Assembly (NCBI GenBank): GCA_023382575.1
Contig: JAHDWC010000004.1
Coordinates: 1 to 62,161 of the forward strand
Source of the DNA: Anaerolineales bacterium
GTDB taxonomy: Bacteria; Chloroflexota; Anaerolineae; Anaerolineales; Villigracilaceae
Length of the DNA: 62,161 bases
Direction: 5' to 3'
Position 1 is the first letter of the stretch. Each line of letters opens with the position of its first letter. Below, one piece after another: positions 6,369-14,555 of this stretch. The notes under the pieces are model-generated. The model was not told where the DNA came from and did no database searches. It was given only the letters and a program-made list of their open reading frames with translations. A program made the translations under genes and the position numbers.

Positions 6369-9332
6369 ATGCTCTTAAGAAATGCCAAGCAATTTCTAGT
6401 TCTGGGGGCATTTATTCTTTTTGGCTTGCCATTTACCAGCGTTCCTGCACAATCAAATTCAGACGATCAAGTTAAGGTCATCCAACTCTCACCAAGTGGA
6501 TATGAACAAGGGGTATCGATTGCTTTTTCTCCCGACGGCGGCCAGATTGCTGTCGGCGGGTCTTCGGGGGTGTATCTATTCAATTTCACTTCATTATCAA
6601 GAGAAAGTTTTATTGAAACTGAAAGCTGGGCACGCAGCATAGTCTACGCACCCGATGGACAGAGTCTCTTTGCAGGTCTATTCGATGGCTCTGTTCGACA
6701 GTGGCAATTGTCAAACAAGGAACAGCTTCAGGTTTTTGAAAACCATGTCGGGTGGGTGCGAAGCGTGGTTATCTCGAATTATGGGAATATCCTGGCCACG
6801 GTTGCGGATGATCAGTCCATCCACCTTTGGGATTTGCAAAAGGGCACGCTGAAGTTAACGATCAACGATCTCGCTGGACCTCGAGTCTTGGCGCTTTCAC
6901 CCGATGGAGAAATCCTGGCTGTAGGTTTACAGGATGCTCACATTCTATTGTTGCAAGTTTCAGATGGCAGCATCATCAAAGCATTGAGCGGACATACAGA
7001 CTGGGTACGCAGCCTGGCGTTTTCGCCCGATGGAAAAAAATTAGCATCGGGCGCGTTTGATGCTACGGCTCGCATCTGGGATGTTGAATCCGGGCAAACC
7101 GATTTTGTTCTTTCCGATCATCAATCCAGTGTATTGGGCTTGGATTTTTCGCCAGATGGGACGATGCTGGCTACAGGTTCGGTAGATACCACGGTTAAGC
7201 TTTGGAATGTGTATGATGGTAGTCTGCTGCGCACGTTGATCGGACATGCCGATTTTGTCTACGCTGTCGCTTTCTCGCCTGATGGGCGCAGTCTGGCTTC
7301 CACATCAAGTGACAACACCGCCAGAGTATGGGATTTGGATGCTCCACAACCGGAAAATCTTCATGAGCCCTCGACTCCAAGCGACTGCCGCCTCTGCCAC
7401 CATCCGCGTGGACTTAACGCACCACCGAGGGTGATTCAGATCAGTTGCGAAGCGTGTCATGCCAATGGCATCGGCATGAACTGGTGTCCCTTCTTCCCGC
7501 GTTCATCTCAAGCGGTCTCGCCGATAGCCTCTTCCCCACTACTCGGTCCGGTGGGTGTTCCGGTTGTCGCGGAAAATGTCGCGGTCTACATCAATTACCC
7601 AACCAATGGCGAGACGCTTTACGCCAATGGAAAAAACTTGTCGCCTGCCTTTGTCAAGGGACATGTTTTTTCAAACGGAGAAACAGAGATCGCAGTGCAA
7701 CTTGAGATCTGGTCTGATGAGACATTGGCTGGAACGTTACTCACAAAACCAGATCAAGACGGCAATTTCACATTCAAAATAGCCCTCAACCCAGACGGTT
7801 CATTAATCGTGGCAGGTGCCAAGGCAGCAGATCCCGATTGTTCGAGCTGCCATGAAGATTTTGAAAGTCAGGCTTTCTTCCCAGATGGACAAGTTCATTT
7901 CGTAGTTACAGCCATCACATCCAGCGGAGAAAAAGCTCAGGATGAACGCTGGATCACTGTCGATACAAGTGAAAGCGCTGAATTGGAAGTTTTGGTATTG
8001 GATGAAGAGACCGGCTCCCCCATTCCTCATCTACCAGTTCACGCCTCAACGATCCTGTACGAATGGCGTGACCGGTATTCAAATCAAGTCACTAACATGG
8101 AAGGCATTGCCCAACTTTCATTGGAGGCATTGTCTCAATCTGCAACACAATATGAGATTTCCATCCCACCATCAGCGCTGGGTGGATACTTGTATGAAAG
8201 CGTTGAGCCTGTCCAGTTGGAACTTGCCCCCGGCGTAACAAGCCATGCGCCGATCACGATCCATGTCCACAAAATGAGAGGACAGATCAGCGGCGAAATA
8301 AGCGGCGCGCAGCTTTCAGAACCGCTTGACGTTTGGGCTGTCCACTTGCCGGATGGAACTTTCCAAAAAACATCCATCGAAAATAATGCCTTTGCTTTTG
8401 ACGAATTGCCGAGTGGCAAATATCAGGTATTCATCGACCCGGCGATTGAGCAATTGGGGTATCAAGCCGAAGCGCTTCATATCGACCTGACAAAGAAAGC
8501 ACAAGCTTCGGTTAATCTTAATTTGGTTGAGACGGATCTATCCAGAGTCATTGGAAATGTCCGCGATGAAAATGGAAACTCTTTGCCCTTTGGATGGATC
8601 ACAACCGCTTCAGGTCAGACCGTGGTGCTGAATCCAACCAGTGGAATGTATACCCTCTCCAAACTGGACTCTGCCAAGACGACCTTGACCCTTGATGTTC
8701 CGGGGTACTACAGTCAGGCGCGAGTTGTAGAGAAATCTACTTCCACGCTTGACTTTGACTTGGTGATGCGCCCCGAAACACAGATTCAGGCTTGGGGAAA
8801 TGGCGAGATCATCCTCTCGCCTGAGACGGACTTTGAAGAAAATTCCGCTGGCATCACACTAAATAGCGGCTGGATTTGGGGACAAAACGAAACAGCAGAT
8901 GCCCTCCTCTTGCAGGTTGCGGACATCCAAATCAAGTTGATGCGTGGCACATTTGCAGTGGAATACTCTCCTTCGCAAGGCGGCTGGATCTACGTTTCCG
9001 ACGGCGAAGCGATCCTTCAAACCAATGATGGGCAGGAAGTTTCAGTCGCCAACGGACAGATGGCGGCTTTATCCGAACAGTTTGCTCCAATCGCAGTTCC
9101 ATTCGAAGAAGCGGTGTTTCTCAATTTGAATTCGCAAGTTGAGTCTGCGCTGCCCCACCAATGGGAACCGTCCCTTGAGGCGCAAATCCGCGACCGATTG
9201 GCGCGTATTGGCATCAATATTGCCCAATTTGTTACATTTGTTACCTATAGCTTGGTACTGATTGTTATTGCGACATTCTCGATCCGGGCAATATACTCAA
9301 CTTGGAAACGTGTAAAGACGACAAATCATTAA
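6369..9332 (+). CDS. Exported WD40 propeller / triheme / FecR-like fusion protein
   Basis: A 987-aa protein of unusual architecture. A signal peptide (about 1-28, ending near VPAQS) is followed by seven WD40 repeats (about residues 40-335) with recurrent AFSPDG and (R/K)(I/V)WD motifs, enough for a closed propeller. Three c-type heme motifs follow: CRLCH near 340, CEACH near 360 and CSSCH near 490. Next come beta-rich carboxypeptidase-regulatory-like repeats (about 500-810), a FecR-like segment (about 830-905) with GWIYVSDGEAILQTNDG, and one C-terminal membrane helix (about 953-975) with a short basic tail. It should sit outside the membrane, tethered at its C-terminus. Its place between dmsC and the chaperone suggests a redox or docking partner of the reductase. 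No named family covers the whole protein. Confidence 0.85.
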   Translation: MLLRNAKQFLVLGAFILFGLPFTSVPAQSNSDDQVKVIQLSPSGYEQGVSIAFSPDGGQIAVGGSSGVYLFNFTSLSRESFIETESWARSIVYAPDGQSLFAGLFDGSVRQWQLSNKEQLQVFENHVGWVRSVVISNYGNILATVADDQSIHLWDLQKGTLKLTINDLAGPRVLALSPDGEILAVGLQDAHILLLQVSDGSIIKALSGHTDWVRSLAFSPDGKKLASGAFDATARIWDVESGQTDFVLSDHQSSVLGLDFSPDGTMLATGSVDTTVKLWNVYDGSLLRTLIGHADFVYAVAFSPDGRSLASTSSDNTARVWDLDAPQPENLHEPSTPSDCRLCHHPRGLNAPPRVIQISCEACHANGIGMNWCPFFPRSSQAVSPIASSPLLGPVGVPVVAENVAVYINYPTNGETLYANGKNLSPAFVKGHVFSNGETEIAVQLEIWSDETLAGTLLTKPDQDGNFTFKIALNPDGSLIVAGAKAADPDCSSCHEDFESQAFFPDGQVHFVVTAITSSGEKAQDERWITVDTSESAELEVLVLDEETGSPIPHLPVHASTILYEWRDRYSNQVTNMEGIAQLSLEALSQSATQYEISIPPSALGGYLYESVEPVQLELAPGVTSHAPITIHVHKMRGQISGEISGAQLSEPLDVWAVHLPDGTFQKTSIENNAFAFDELPSGKYQVFIDPAIEQLGYQAEALHIDLTKKAQASVNLNLVETDLSRVIGNVRDENGNSLPFGWITTASGQTVVLNPTSGMYTLSKLDSAKTTLTLDVPGYYSQARVVEKSTSTLDFDLVMRPETQIQAWGNGEIILSPETDFEENSAGITLNSGWIWGQNETADALLLQVADIQIKLMRGTFAVEYSPSQGGWIYVSDGEAILQTNDGQEVSVANGQMAALSEQFAPIAVPFEEAVFLNLNSQVESALPHQWEPSLEAQIRDRLARIGINIAQFVTFVTYSLVLIVIATFSIRAIYSTWKRVKTTNH

Positions 9333-9347
9333 AATTTTGGAGATCAG

Positions 9348-10052
9348 ATGAAAAACGAAGCAATTCTCAATAATGACATGTCCCAAACATTGGTGGGTGA
9401 AATTTTATTACTGAGATTATTGGGCAAAGCACTTTACAACGAACCTGACCGCAAATGGCTTGAAGAACTCATTGCTCAACAGATCTTTTCCGAGATTCCA
9501 TTTGGCGACGAACAGCCTGAAATCATCCGCGGATTTGAACTTCTGCAAGGATGGAGTCAGGTAAACGCTAATGGATTATCCGAGGCAGATTTCGCCGAAC
9601 TAAAAATGGATTTCACCCGCCTCTTCATTGGATTGGATGTCCATCACACCGCACCCTGGGACTCGGTTTACTTCAACCGCGAACGCCTTGTGTTCCAAGA
9701 ACAAACCATCCAGGTCCGCGAATGGTATGCGCGTTTCGGTCTGCAATCGGAAAATTTTGGTAAAGAACCCGATGACCATATCGGGCTGGAAATGTTGTTC
9801 ATCGCACATCTGGCTTCGCTGGCACTGCAAGCCATCGAGCAAAATGACGAGACCAAACTGAACGAAATCCTGCAAGCTCAACAGGACTTTCTCTCAGAAC
9901 ATCTTTTGCGCTGGGGTCCCGTCTGGGCGAAACTCGTCAAGCAGCATGCCGCCACCGATTTTTATCGCGGCATCGCGCACCTGACACATGGCGCCTTGCT
10001 CGCCATTGCTGAATTGCTTGAGATCAAAATGCCGAAAGAGGTTACGCTGTGA
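9348..10052 (+). CDS. TorD/DmsD-type molybdoenzyme chaperone
   Basis: A 234-aa all-helical protein of the TorD family, which binds the twin-arginine signal of its partner and holds it until cofactor insertion is done. Family features include the PWDSVYFNRERLVFQ segment, the YARFG turn and the conserved EPDDHIGLEMLFIAHL motif. It is cytoplasmic, with no signal or helix anchor. The ATG follows GGAGATCAG. Its stop overlaps the GTG of the next gene by four bases, so it is translated with the polyferredoxin. The obvious client is the DmsA encoded in the same operon. Confidence 0.92.
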   Translation: MKNEAILNNDMSQTLVGEILLLRLLGKALYNEPDRKWLEELIAQQIFSEIPFGDEQPEIIRGFELLQGWSQVNANGLSEADFAELKMDFTRLFIGLDVHHTAPWDSVYFNRERLVFQEQTIQVREWYARFGLQSENFGKEPDDHIGLEMLFIAHLASLALQAIEQNDETKLNEILQAQQDFLSEHLLRWGPVWAKLVKQHAATDFYRGIAHLTHGALLAIAELLEIKMPKEVTL

Positions 10053-11224
10053 GTTTGCTGAACGCCGCCGAACGGTTCGCTTCCATTGACCGTTCGCAAA
10101 TCACTTTGGATCCGAAACGCTGCCTGCATGTGCAGGATCAGCATTCGGATTGTGCGGCGTGTTTCGAGATCTGCCCGGTTCAAGCCATCACAGTCAGCAA
10201 GCCGCCCATGCTCGATGCAGAAAAATGCGAGTCATGCCTTGCCTGCCTGCCCGTTTGTCCCGTTGGCGCTTTTCACGCAGACGACGATGTAGCGGACCTG
10301 CTCACCTGCGCCACGCACATCGAAGACCAGCCAGTTGAACTATTATGCGGCTTGCATCCTCATCCCGAGAACGGAATCAACGCTGAAGCGGTTGGGATTC
10401 AAATTCATGGATGTCTGGCAGGCTTGGGGACTGGCGCATTGCTGGCTCTCTCTGCATTGGGAGTCAAGCGCCTCATCCTCCGCGCTGACAGTTGCTCTGT
10501 CTGCAAGTGGCATTCGCTTCACTCGGAGATTCACCAGCAGGTTGAGCGAGCCGCGCGCTTTTTATCCGCATGGGACGACGACATCCTTATCACCTGTGTG
10601 GATGAAATCGAATCACCTGTAGAACGTCCGCTGTGGGGAGCGAAGAACCCGCCGCTCTCGCGTCGTGATCTGTTTCGCATGATGGCTAAGCAGGGACAAG
10701 TCGCCTTGGCGCGCGCGATGGAAAACGGCGTGTCTGCTTCCAAACGCCAGCCGGGGCGCGACCGCCTGCGATTGCTCTCCGCAGTTTCGCATTTATCGGA
10801 TGCATCTTCCACCACAGACCTGCATGAATTCGGTTTTGCCACGCTGACAATTTCAGAGTCTTGCACGGCTTGTAGCGCATGTGGACGAGCCTGTCCCACT
10901 GAGGCGCTGCGTTTCGAAAAGAACGATGAAGCCCTGACGTATACCCTCACCTTCTCGGCTCAGAACTGCATCGGCTGTGATGTGTGTGAGCATGTCTGCC
11001 TGCCAGATGCGATCACATTGAACCACGAACCGACTTTTGAAGAAGTGTTCGGCGTGAAAGAAGCGCAGGTTGTTGAATCAGGTTCATTAGTCCGGTGCGA
11101 GCGCTGTAAATCGTTAATGGCGGCGCGCGATGGCGTGAAGTTATGTCCGCTATGTGAGTATCGGCGCACACATCCGTTTGGTTCGATGCTGCCAAAGAAA
11201 ATCTTAAAGGAATCCCGCCCATGA
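10049..11224 (+). CDS. Polyferredoxin with C-terminal zinc-ribbon-like end
   Basis: A 391-aa cytoplasmic-looking iron-sulfur protein. Two ferredoxin blocks lie near the N-terminus (CAACFEICPVQAI, CESCLACLPVCPVGAF) and two more near residues 270-330 (CTACSACGRACPTEAL, CIGCDVCEHVCLPDAI). The middle contains an isolated CSVCKWH. The C-terminus has CERC...CPLC, which looks like a zinc or rubredoxin-type knuckle. The start is GTG at 10049 in a GTGA overlap with the chaperone. It overlaps the radical SAM gene by ATGA. No exact family name is recognised. It may feed electrons to the radical SAM enzyme or to reductase maturation; that is inferred from coupling only. Confidence 0.82.
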   Translation: MSLLNAAERFASIDRSQITLDPKRCLHVQDQHSDCAACFEICPVQAITVSKPPMLDAEKCESCLACLPVCPVGAFHADDDVADLLTCATHIEDQPVELLCGLHPHPENGINAEAVGIQIHGCLAGLGTGALLALSALGVKRLILRADSCSVCKWHSLHSEIHQQVERAARFLSAWDDDILITCVDEIESPVERPLWGAKNPPLSRRDLFRMMAKQGQVALARAMENGVSASKRQPGRDRLRLLSAVSHLSDASSTTDLHEFGFATLTISESCTACSACGRACPTEALRFEKNDEALTYTLTFSAQNCIGCDVCEHVCLPDAITLNHEPTFEEVFGVKEAQVVESGSLVRCERCKSLMAARDGVKLCPLCEYRRTHPFGSMLPKKILKESRP

Positions 11225-12546
11225 TCGCTGATGTGACCCAATCCACTTTACCCGAGATCAAAAACCATGCTCTGCGCGAGTATGCCAATATGTACGTGCG
11301 GATCTATCAAGATTTCATGGAGCAGGTGAAGCGGATGGGGCTTGAAGTGGAAAGTGAAGATACCACCGCGTTGGTTGTAGAGAAGGTCGAAGCCTTGCGA
11401 AAAAAAGGCGCAATCGTCCGCAACAGTGACAAGAGCATTTACACCAATTGCATCTCCCCATCGTGTGTTGCCTGTCAGACAGGCACGAATAGCACGACGT
11501 TTTTCATCTCATTGAAATGCCATCGCGATTGTTTTTACTGCTTCAATCCCAACCAGGAAAATTACGAATACTTCCGCGAGCATACCCGTGACGTGATACA
11601 GGAGTTGGATGAAGCCCGCGCGTCCAAAGCGGCACTGGGACATATTGCATTGACCGGTGGCGAGCCGCTCCTTCATAAAGAAGAAACCTATCGCTTCTTT
11701 GAACATGCGAATGAGATGTATCCCAATTCGCATACACGGCTTTATACCAGTGGCGATCACATTGACCGCGCCACATTGGAAGAATTGCAAAAGTCTGGCC
11801 TGAAGGAAATCCGCTTCAGCATTCGGATGCATGACCTGGCAAAAGGACAGATGCATACCTACGACCGCATCGCCCTCGCGCGGGAATACATTCCCAATGT
11901 GATGGTGGAGATGCCCGTCCTGCCGAACACGTTGGAAGAAATGAAAGATGTGTTGATGCGGCTTGAAGAACTCGGCATTTTTGGCATCAACCTGCTGGAA
12001 TTTTGCTTCCCGTTGAACAACGTCGAAGCCTATCGTGAGAAGGGCTACAAGGTTAAGGCGCGACCGTTCCGCGTGCTGTACGATTACTGGTACGCAGGCG
12101 GACTTCCCATTGCGGGCAGTGAGCTGGTGTGCCTGGACTTACTCGATTTTGCGCTCGAAAAAGGATTAAAACTCGGCGTGCATTATTGCTCTTTGGAAAA
12201 CAAGCACACGGGTCAGCTTTACAAACAAAATAGCGGACATCGCCTGCCAGCCCGCATCCATTTTTCGCAACGGGATTATTTCCTGAAAACCGCCAAGGTC
12301 TTCGGTGAGGATATCCCTGCTGTGAAGCAAACGTTCGACAAGGCTGGCTATCGCGAGTATGTCCTCAGTGAAGAACAAAACAGCCTGGAGTTCCACGTCA
12401 ACAAAATTAGCAGCTTAAAAAAGCTCAATGTGGATGTGGGAATTGCCAGTCATGTGATCGAGGCGCGCGGAAATGAGCAAGTTCTACGCGAACTCAAAGT
12501 GGATGTCACCACTCCACAGATATTCCGTCTATCAAAAGATATATAA
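11221..12546 (+). CDS. Radical SAM protein in the reductase operon
   Basis: A 441-aa radical SAM enzyme. The canonical CX3CX2C cluster motif is CHRDCFYC near residue 100, followed by FNPNQ. The glycine-rich SAM-binding strand is ALTGGEPLLHKEET. An extra cysteine group upstream (CISPSCVACQTG, near residue 80) could bind a further cluster or metal. It starts with ATG in an ATGA overlap with the polyferredoxin and is followed by tatA after 12 bp. It resembles the AdoMet core of MoaA/PqqE-like enzymes but has no C-terminal SPASM block that I can see. Its substrate is unknown; a maturation role for the Mo enzyme or a heme protein is plausible but unproven. Confidence 0.85.
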   Translation: MIADVTQSTLPEIKNHALREYANMYVRIYQDFMEQVKRMGLEVESEDTTALVVEKVEALRKKGAIVRNSDKSIYTNCISPSCVACQTGTNSTTFFISLKCHRDCFYCFNPNQENYEYFREHTRDVIQELDEARASKAALGHIALTGGEPLLHKEETYRFFEHANEMYPNSHTRLYTSGDHIDRATLEELQKSGLKEIRFSIRMHDLAKGQMHTYDRIALAREYIPNVMVEMPVLPNTLEEMKDVLMRLEELGIFGINLLEFCFPLNNVEAYREKGYKVKARPFRVLYDYWYAGGLPIAGSELVCLDLLDFALEKGLKLGVHYCSLENKHTGQLYKQNSGHRLPARIHFSQRDYFLKTAKVFGEDIPAVKQTFDKAGYREYVLSEEQNSLEFHVNKISSLKKLNVDVGIASHVIEARGNEQVLRELKVDVTTPQIFRLSKDI

Positions 12547-12558
12547 AGGAGAAATACC

Positions 12559-12732
12559 ATGTTTCATCTTGGAACCCCCGAATTGATCATCCTGCTCGTC
12601 ATCCTAGTGCTGTTGTTTGGTGTGGGACGCATCAGCAAGATCGCCGCCGAACTGGGCAAAGGCGTGAACAACTTCCGCAATGGGCTGAAGGGCGAAGACG
12701 AACCCGCCGAAGCCGGCGATAAAAAAGGATAG
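12559..12732 (+). CDS. tatA: TatA translocase subunit
   Basis: A 57-aa Tat pore-forming subunit. The N-terminal membrane helix (ELIILLVILVLLFGVGRI) is followed by the amphipathic helix ISKIAAELGKGVNNFRNGLK and a short acidic tail, exactly the TatA layout. The F-G pair at the helix junction (LFGVGR) is typical. The ATG has AAGGAGAAATACC upstream. It lies 12 bp after the radical SAM gene and eight bp before tatC, so Tat export appears to be co-expressed with its likely DmsA cargo. Confidence 0.93.
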   Translation: MFHLGTPELIILLVILVLLFGVGRISKIAAELGKGVNNFRNGLKGEDEPAEAGDKKG

Positions 12733-12740
12733 ACTTTCCC

Positions 12741-13535
12741 GTGACTGCAAATATGACCGCTGTGAAAAAGGACAAACGCAAATGGCGCGATGTATTTCGT
12801 GCATTTGGGCGCGCCCATAAAAAAGCCAGCGTTCAAATGGAAAGCTCCGCGCCGCTGCTTAGTCATCTCAACGAACTGCGGATGCGGGTCTTCAAAGCCT
12901 TCCTCGCGTTGATAATCGCCACGGGAATTAGCTTTGCATTTTCCGAGCAGGTTATTAACTATCTCGCCATGCCCATCGGCGGGACGTCCAATCTCGTCTC
13001 GATTGAATTGACCGAGAACATCGCCATCTTCATGAAGGTCTCTCTGCTGGGCGGCTTCGTGCTTGCCATGCCGGTCATCGTCTACCAGATCATGGCGTTC
13101 ATCCTGCCGGGTTTGAAGCGCAATGAACGCGGCTGGCTGCTTGTGATGGTTCCGTTCGCCACTCTGCTCTTTGCGGGCGGTGTCGCGTTCACCTGGTTTG
13201 TGATGTTGCCCACGGCCATCCCCTTCCTGACTGGCTTTATGGGCATCACCACGCAGGTACGCCCGGAAAATTATTTTGAATTCGTCACCCGCATCATGTT
13301 CTGGATCGGCGTGTGTTTCGAAATGCCGCTGGTCGTCATGTTTTTGGCGAAGTTGAAATTTGTCACAGCGAAACAACTCGCGAGCGGATGGCGCTACGCA
13401 ACCGTGCTCATGGCAGTCGTCGCCGCATCGGTCACCCCGACAGTGGACCCGGTCAACATGGGCTTGGTCATGGCGCCACTGATGGGACTCTATGTTGTCA
13501 GCATCATTTTAGCCGCCATCGTCGGCAGAGGTTGA
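12741..13535 (+). CDS. tatC: TatC translocase subunit
   Basis: A 264-aa receptor subunit of the Tat translocase, with six membrane helices. It contains the family hallmark LLSHLNELRMRVFKA just before the first helix and the EMPLVVMFL segment near residue 200. The first 30 residues are basic and extend beyond typical TatC. GTG at 12741 is chosen because AAAGG lies about 11 bases upstream; ATG at 12753 is the alternative. The stop codon is followed one base later by the ATG of tatB. Confidence 0.94.
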   Translation: MTANMTAVKKDKRKWRDVFRAFGRAHKKASVQMESSAPLLSHLNELRMRVFKAFLALIIATGISFAFSEQVINYLAMPIGGTSNLVSIELTENIAIFMKVSLLGGFVLAMPVIVYQIMAFILPGLKRNERGWLLVMVPFATLLFAGGVAFTWFVMLPTAIPFLTGFMGITTQVRPENYFEFVTRIMFWIGVCFEMPLVVMFLAKLKFVTAKQLASGWRYATVLMAVVAASVTPTVDPVNMGLVMAPLMGLYVVSIILAAIVGRG

Positions 13536-13536
13536 T

Positions 13537-13752
13537 ATGGATATTTTCGGAATCGGCGGCAACGAACTGATCGTCATCATCTTGCTGGCGGCCATCATCC
13601 TCGGACCCGAACGCCTGGCGCGTTCGGCGCGGGAGATCGGCAAGTTCGTCAAGAACGTGAAAGCCTATTTTTCGTCCCTTTCCACTGAATTACGCGCGGA
13701 ATTGGACGTACTCGACGAAATGGAAAAGGTCAAAAAGGACATTTTGAAATAA
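13537..13752 (+). CDS. tatB: TatB-like translocase subunit
   Basis: A 71-aa Tat protein. The N-terminus NELIVIILLAAIILGPERL has the G-P-E/R motif typical of TatB at the helix break, followed by an amphipathic helix (ARSAREIGKFVKNVKAYF) and a charged coil ending in EKVKKDILK. It is more TatB-like than the TatA at 12559, and together with TatC completes a three-component set. It is short for TatB, which often exceeds 100 residues. Confidence 0.87.
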   Translation: MDIFGIGGNELIVIILLAAIILGPERLARSAREIGKFVKNVKAYFSSLSTELRAELDVLDEMEKVKKDILK

Positions 13753-13757
13753 ATTCC

Positions 13758-13775
13758 CTCACCCAAGTGGGTGAG
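13758..13775 (+). terminator. Hairpin directly after tatB
   Basis: CTCACCC (13758-13764), loop AAGT, GGGTGAG (13769-13775) begins six bases after the tatB stop. There is no T-run downstream (ACGGAAAATG follows), so it may act as a weak or Rho-aided terminator, or as an mRNA 3' end, for the long reductase operon. Confidence 0.45.
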
Positions 13776-13870
13776 ACGGAAAATGCTCCGGAATGATGAT
13801 GTAAAAAATCGCTTCTGCCGTTATCATAAAAACAGACGAAATCTAGTCTTATAAAAAACCACTCCGATCC

Positions 13871-13977
13871 CTTTTGCCTAAAACGAATGTCACGGCAAAG
13901 TGGACGGTTCCCGCAAGGGGACAAGGGTCTTCCCGGAAACAGGCAGACCTCCCGAAATCCCAAACGCAAATGGGATT
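13871..13977 (+). promoter_or_regulatory. Structured leader RNA candidate before the ECF operon
   Basis: Four helices can be drawn between tatB and the NTPase gene. CTTTTGCC 13871-13878 pairs with GGCAAAG 13894-13900. GTTCCC 13907-13912 pairs with GGGGAC 13917-13922 around a GCAA (GNRA) tetraloop. GGGTCT 13925-13930 pairs with AGACCT 13945-13950. AATCCCA 13956-13962 pairs with TGGGATT 13971-13977. The last helix ends nine bases before the AAAAGGAG site and could serve as expression platform. The GNRA loop, the purine-rich internal bases (CCCGGAAACAGG) and the CCTCCCG segment, with a downstream FmdE gene and molybdopterin-like lipoprotein gene, make a Moco-type riboswitch a reasonable suspicion. 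I cannot match it to the family consensus with confidence. Confidence 0.45.
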
Positions 13978-14000
13978 GAATTGAAAAGGAGCCATAGGCT

Positions 14001-14555
14001 GTGCAACTTTCTAAAAACTCGCCTGGCGCTCTGCTGGCGAGTTTAATTTCCCCCAATCAGAATAAACCCAAACTGCTGTTGGTCACAGGTCCGCGCGGGT
14101 CTGGCAAGACTCTCTGGTGCATGGACCTGGTCGGTCGCGCTCACGCACGCGGACTTAATCTCGGCGGCTTGATCTCTCCCTCCATTTTTTTGAATGACAG
14201 GAAGATCGGCATCGGTCTCAAGGACCTACATAGCGGCGAACAACATCGCCTCGCCTATCGCAAAGGCGACGAAGACGGCGACATCCAAACCCAGGATTGG
14301 CAAATGGTGGCGGAAACGCTGGAATGGGGAAACTCCGTCCTTGAACAGGTCAAAACCTGCGATCTTTTTATCCTTGATGAAGTTGGACCCTTTGAACTCG
14401 AACATGGCATCGGTCTCGTAGCAGGGTTGGACATCATCGCTAATGCAAAAGATTTTCCCTGCGTAGTGGTGATCCGTCCATCGCTGATGGAGAAGGCACT
14501 CGCCCGCTGGCATTGGGCAGACATGCTCGATCTCGCCTCGGAGTCGAACCGATGA
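14001..14555 (+). CDS. THEP1-type nucleoside-triphosphatase
   Basis: A 184-aa P-loop NTPase of the NTPase_1/THEP1 family. Walker A is GPRGSGKT (about residues 30-37), Walker B is LFILDEVGPFEL (about 128-139), and the GGLISPS motif follows helix 1 as in the family. The GTG start at 14001 follows AAAAGGAG. Its stop overlaps the ATG of the ABC ATPase gene. Such NTPases are often found beside molybdenum, tungsten or ECF-type uptake genes; its exact role is unknown. It has no membrane segment and is cytoplasmic. Confidence 0.85.
   Translation: MQLSKNSPGALLASLISPNQNKPKLLLVTGPRGSGKTLWCMDLVGRAHARGLNLGGLISPSIFLNDRKIGIGLKDLHSGEQHRLAYRKGDEDGDIQTQDWQMVAETLEWGNSVLEQVKTCDLFILDEVGPFELEHGIGLVAGLDIIANAKDFPCVVVIRPSLMEKALARWHWADMLDLASESNR

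Noticed and set aside
12564-13376. 270-codon minus-strand frame opposite tatA/tatC.
   Set aside because: It overlaps tatA and tatC, which carry clear Tat motifs, and is a shadow frame.
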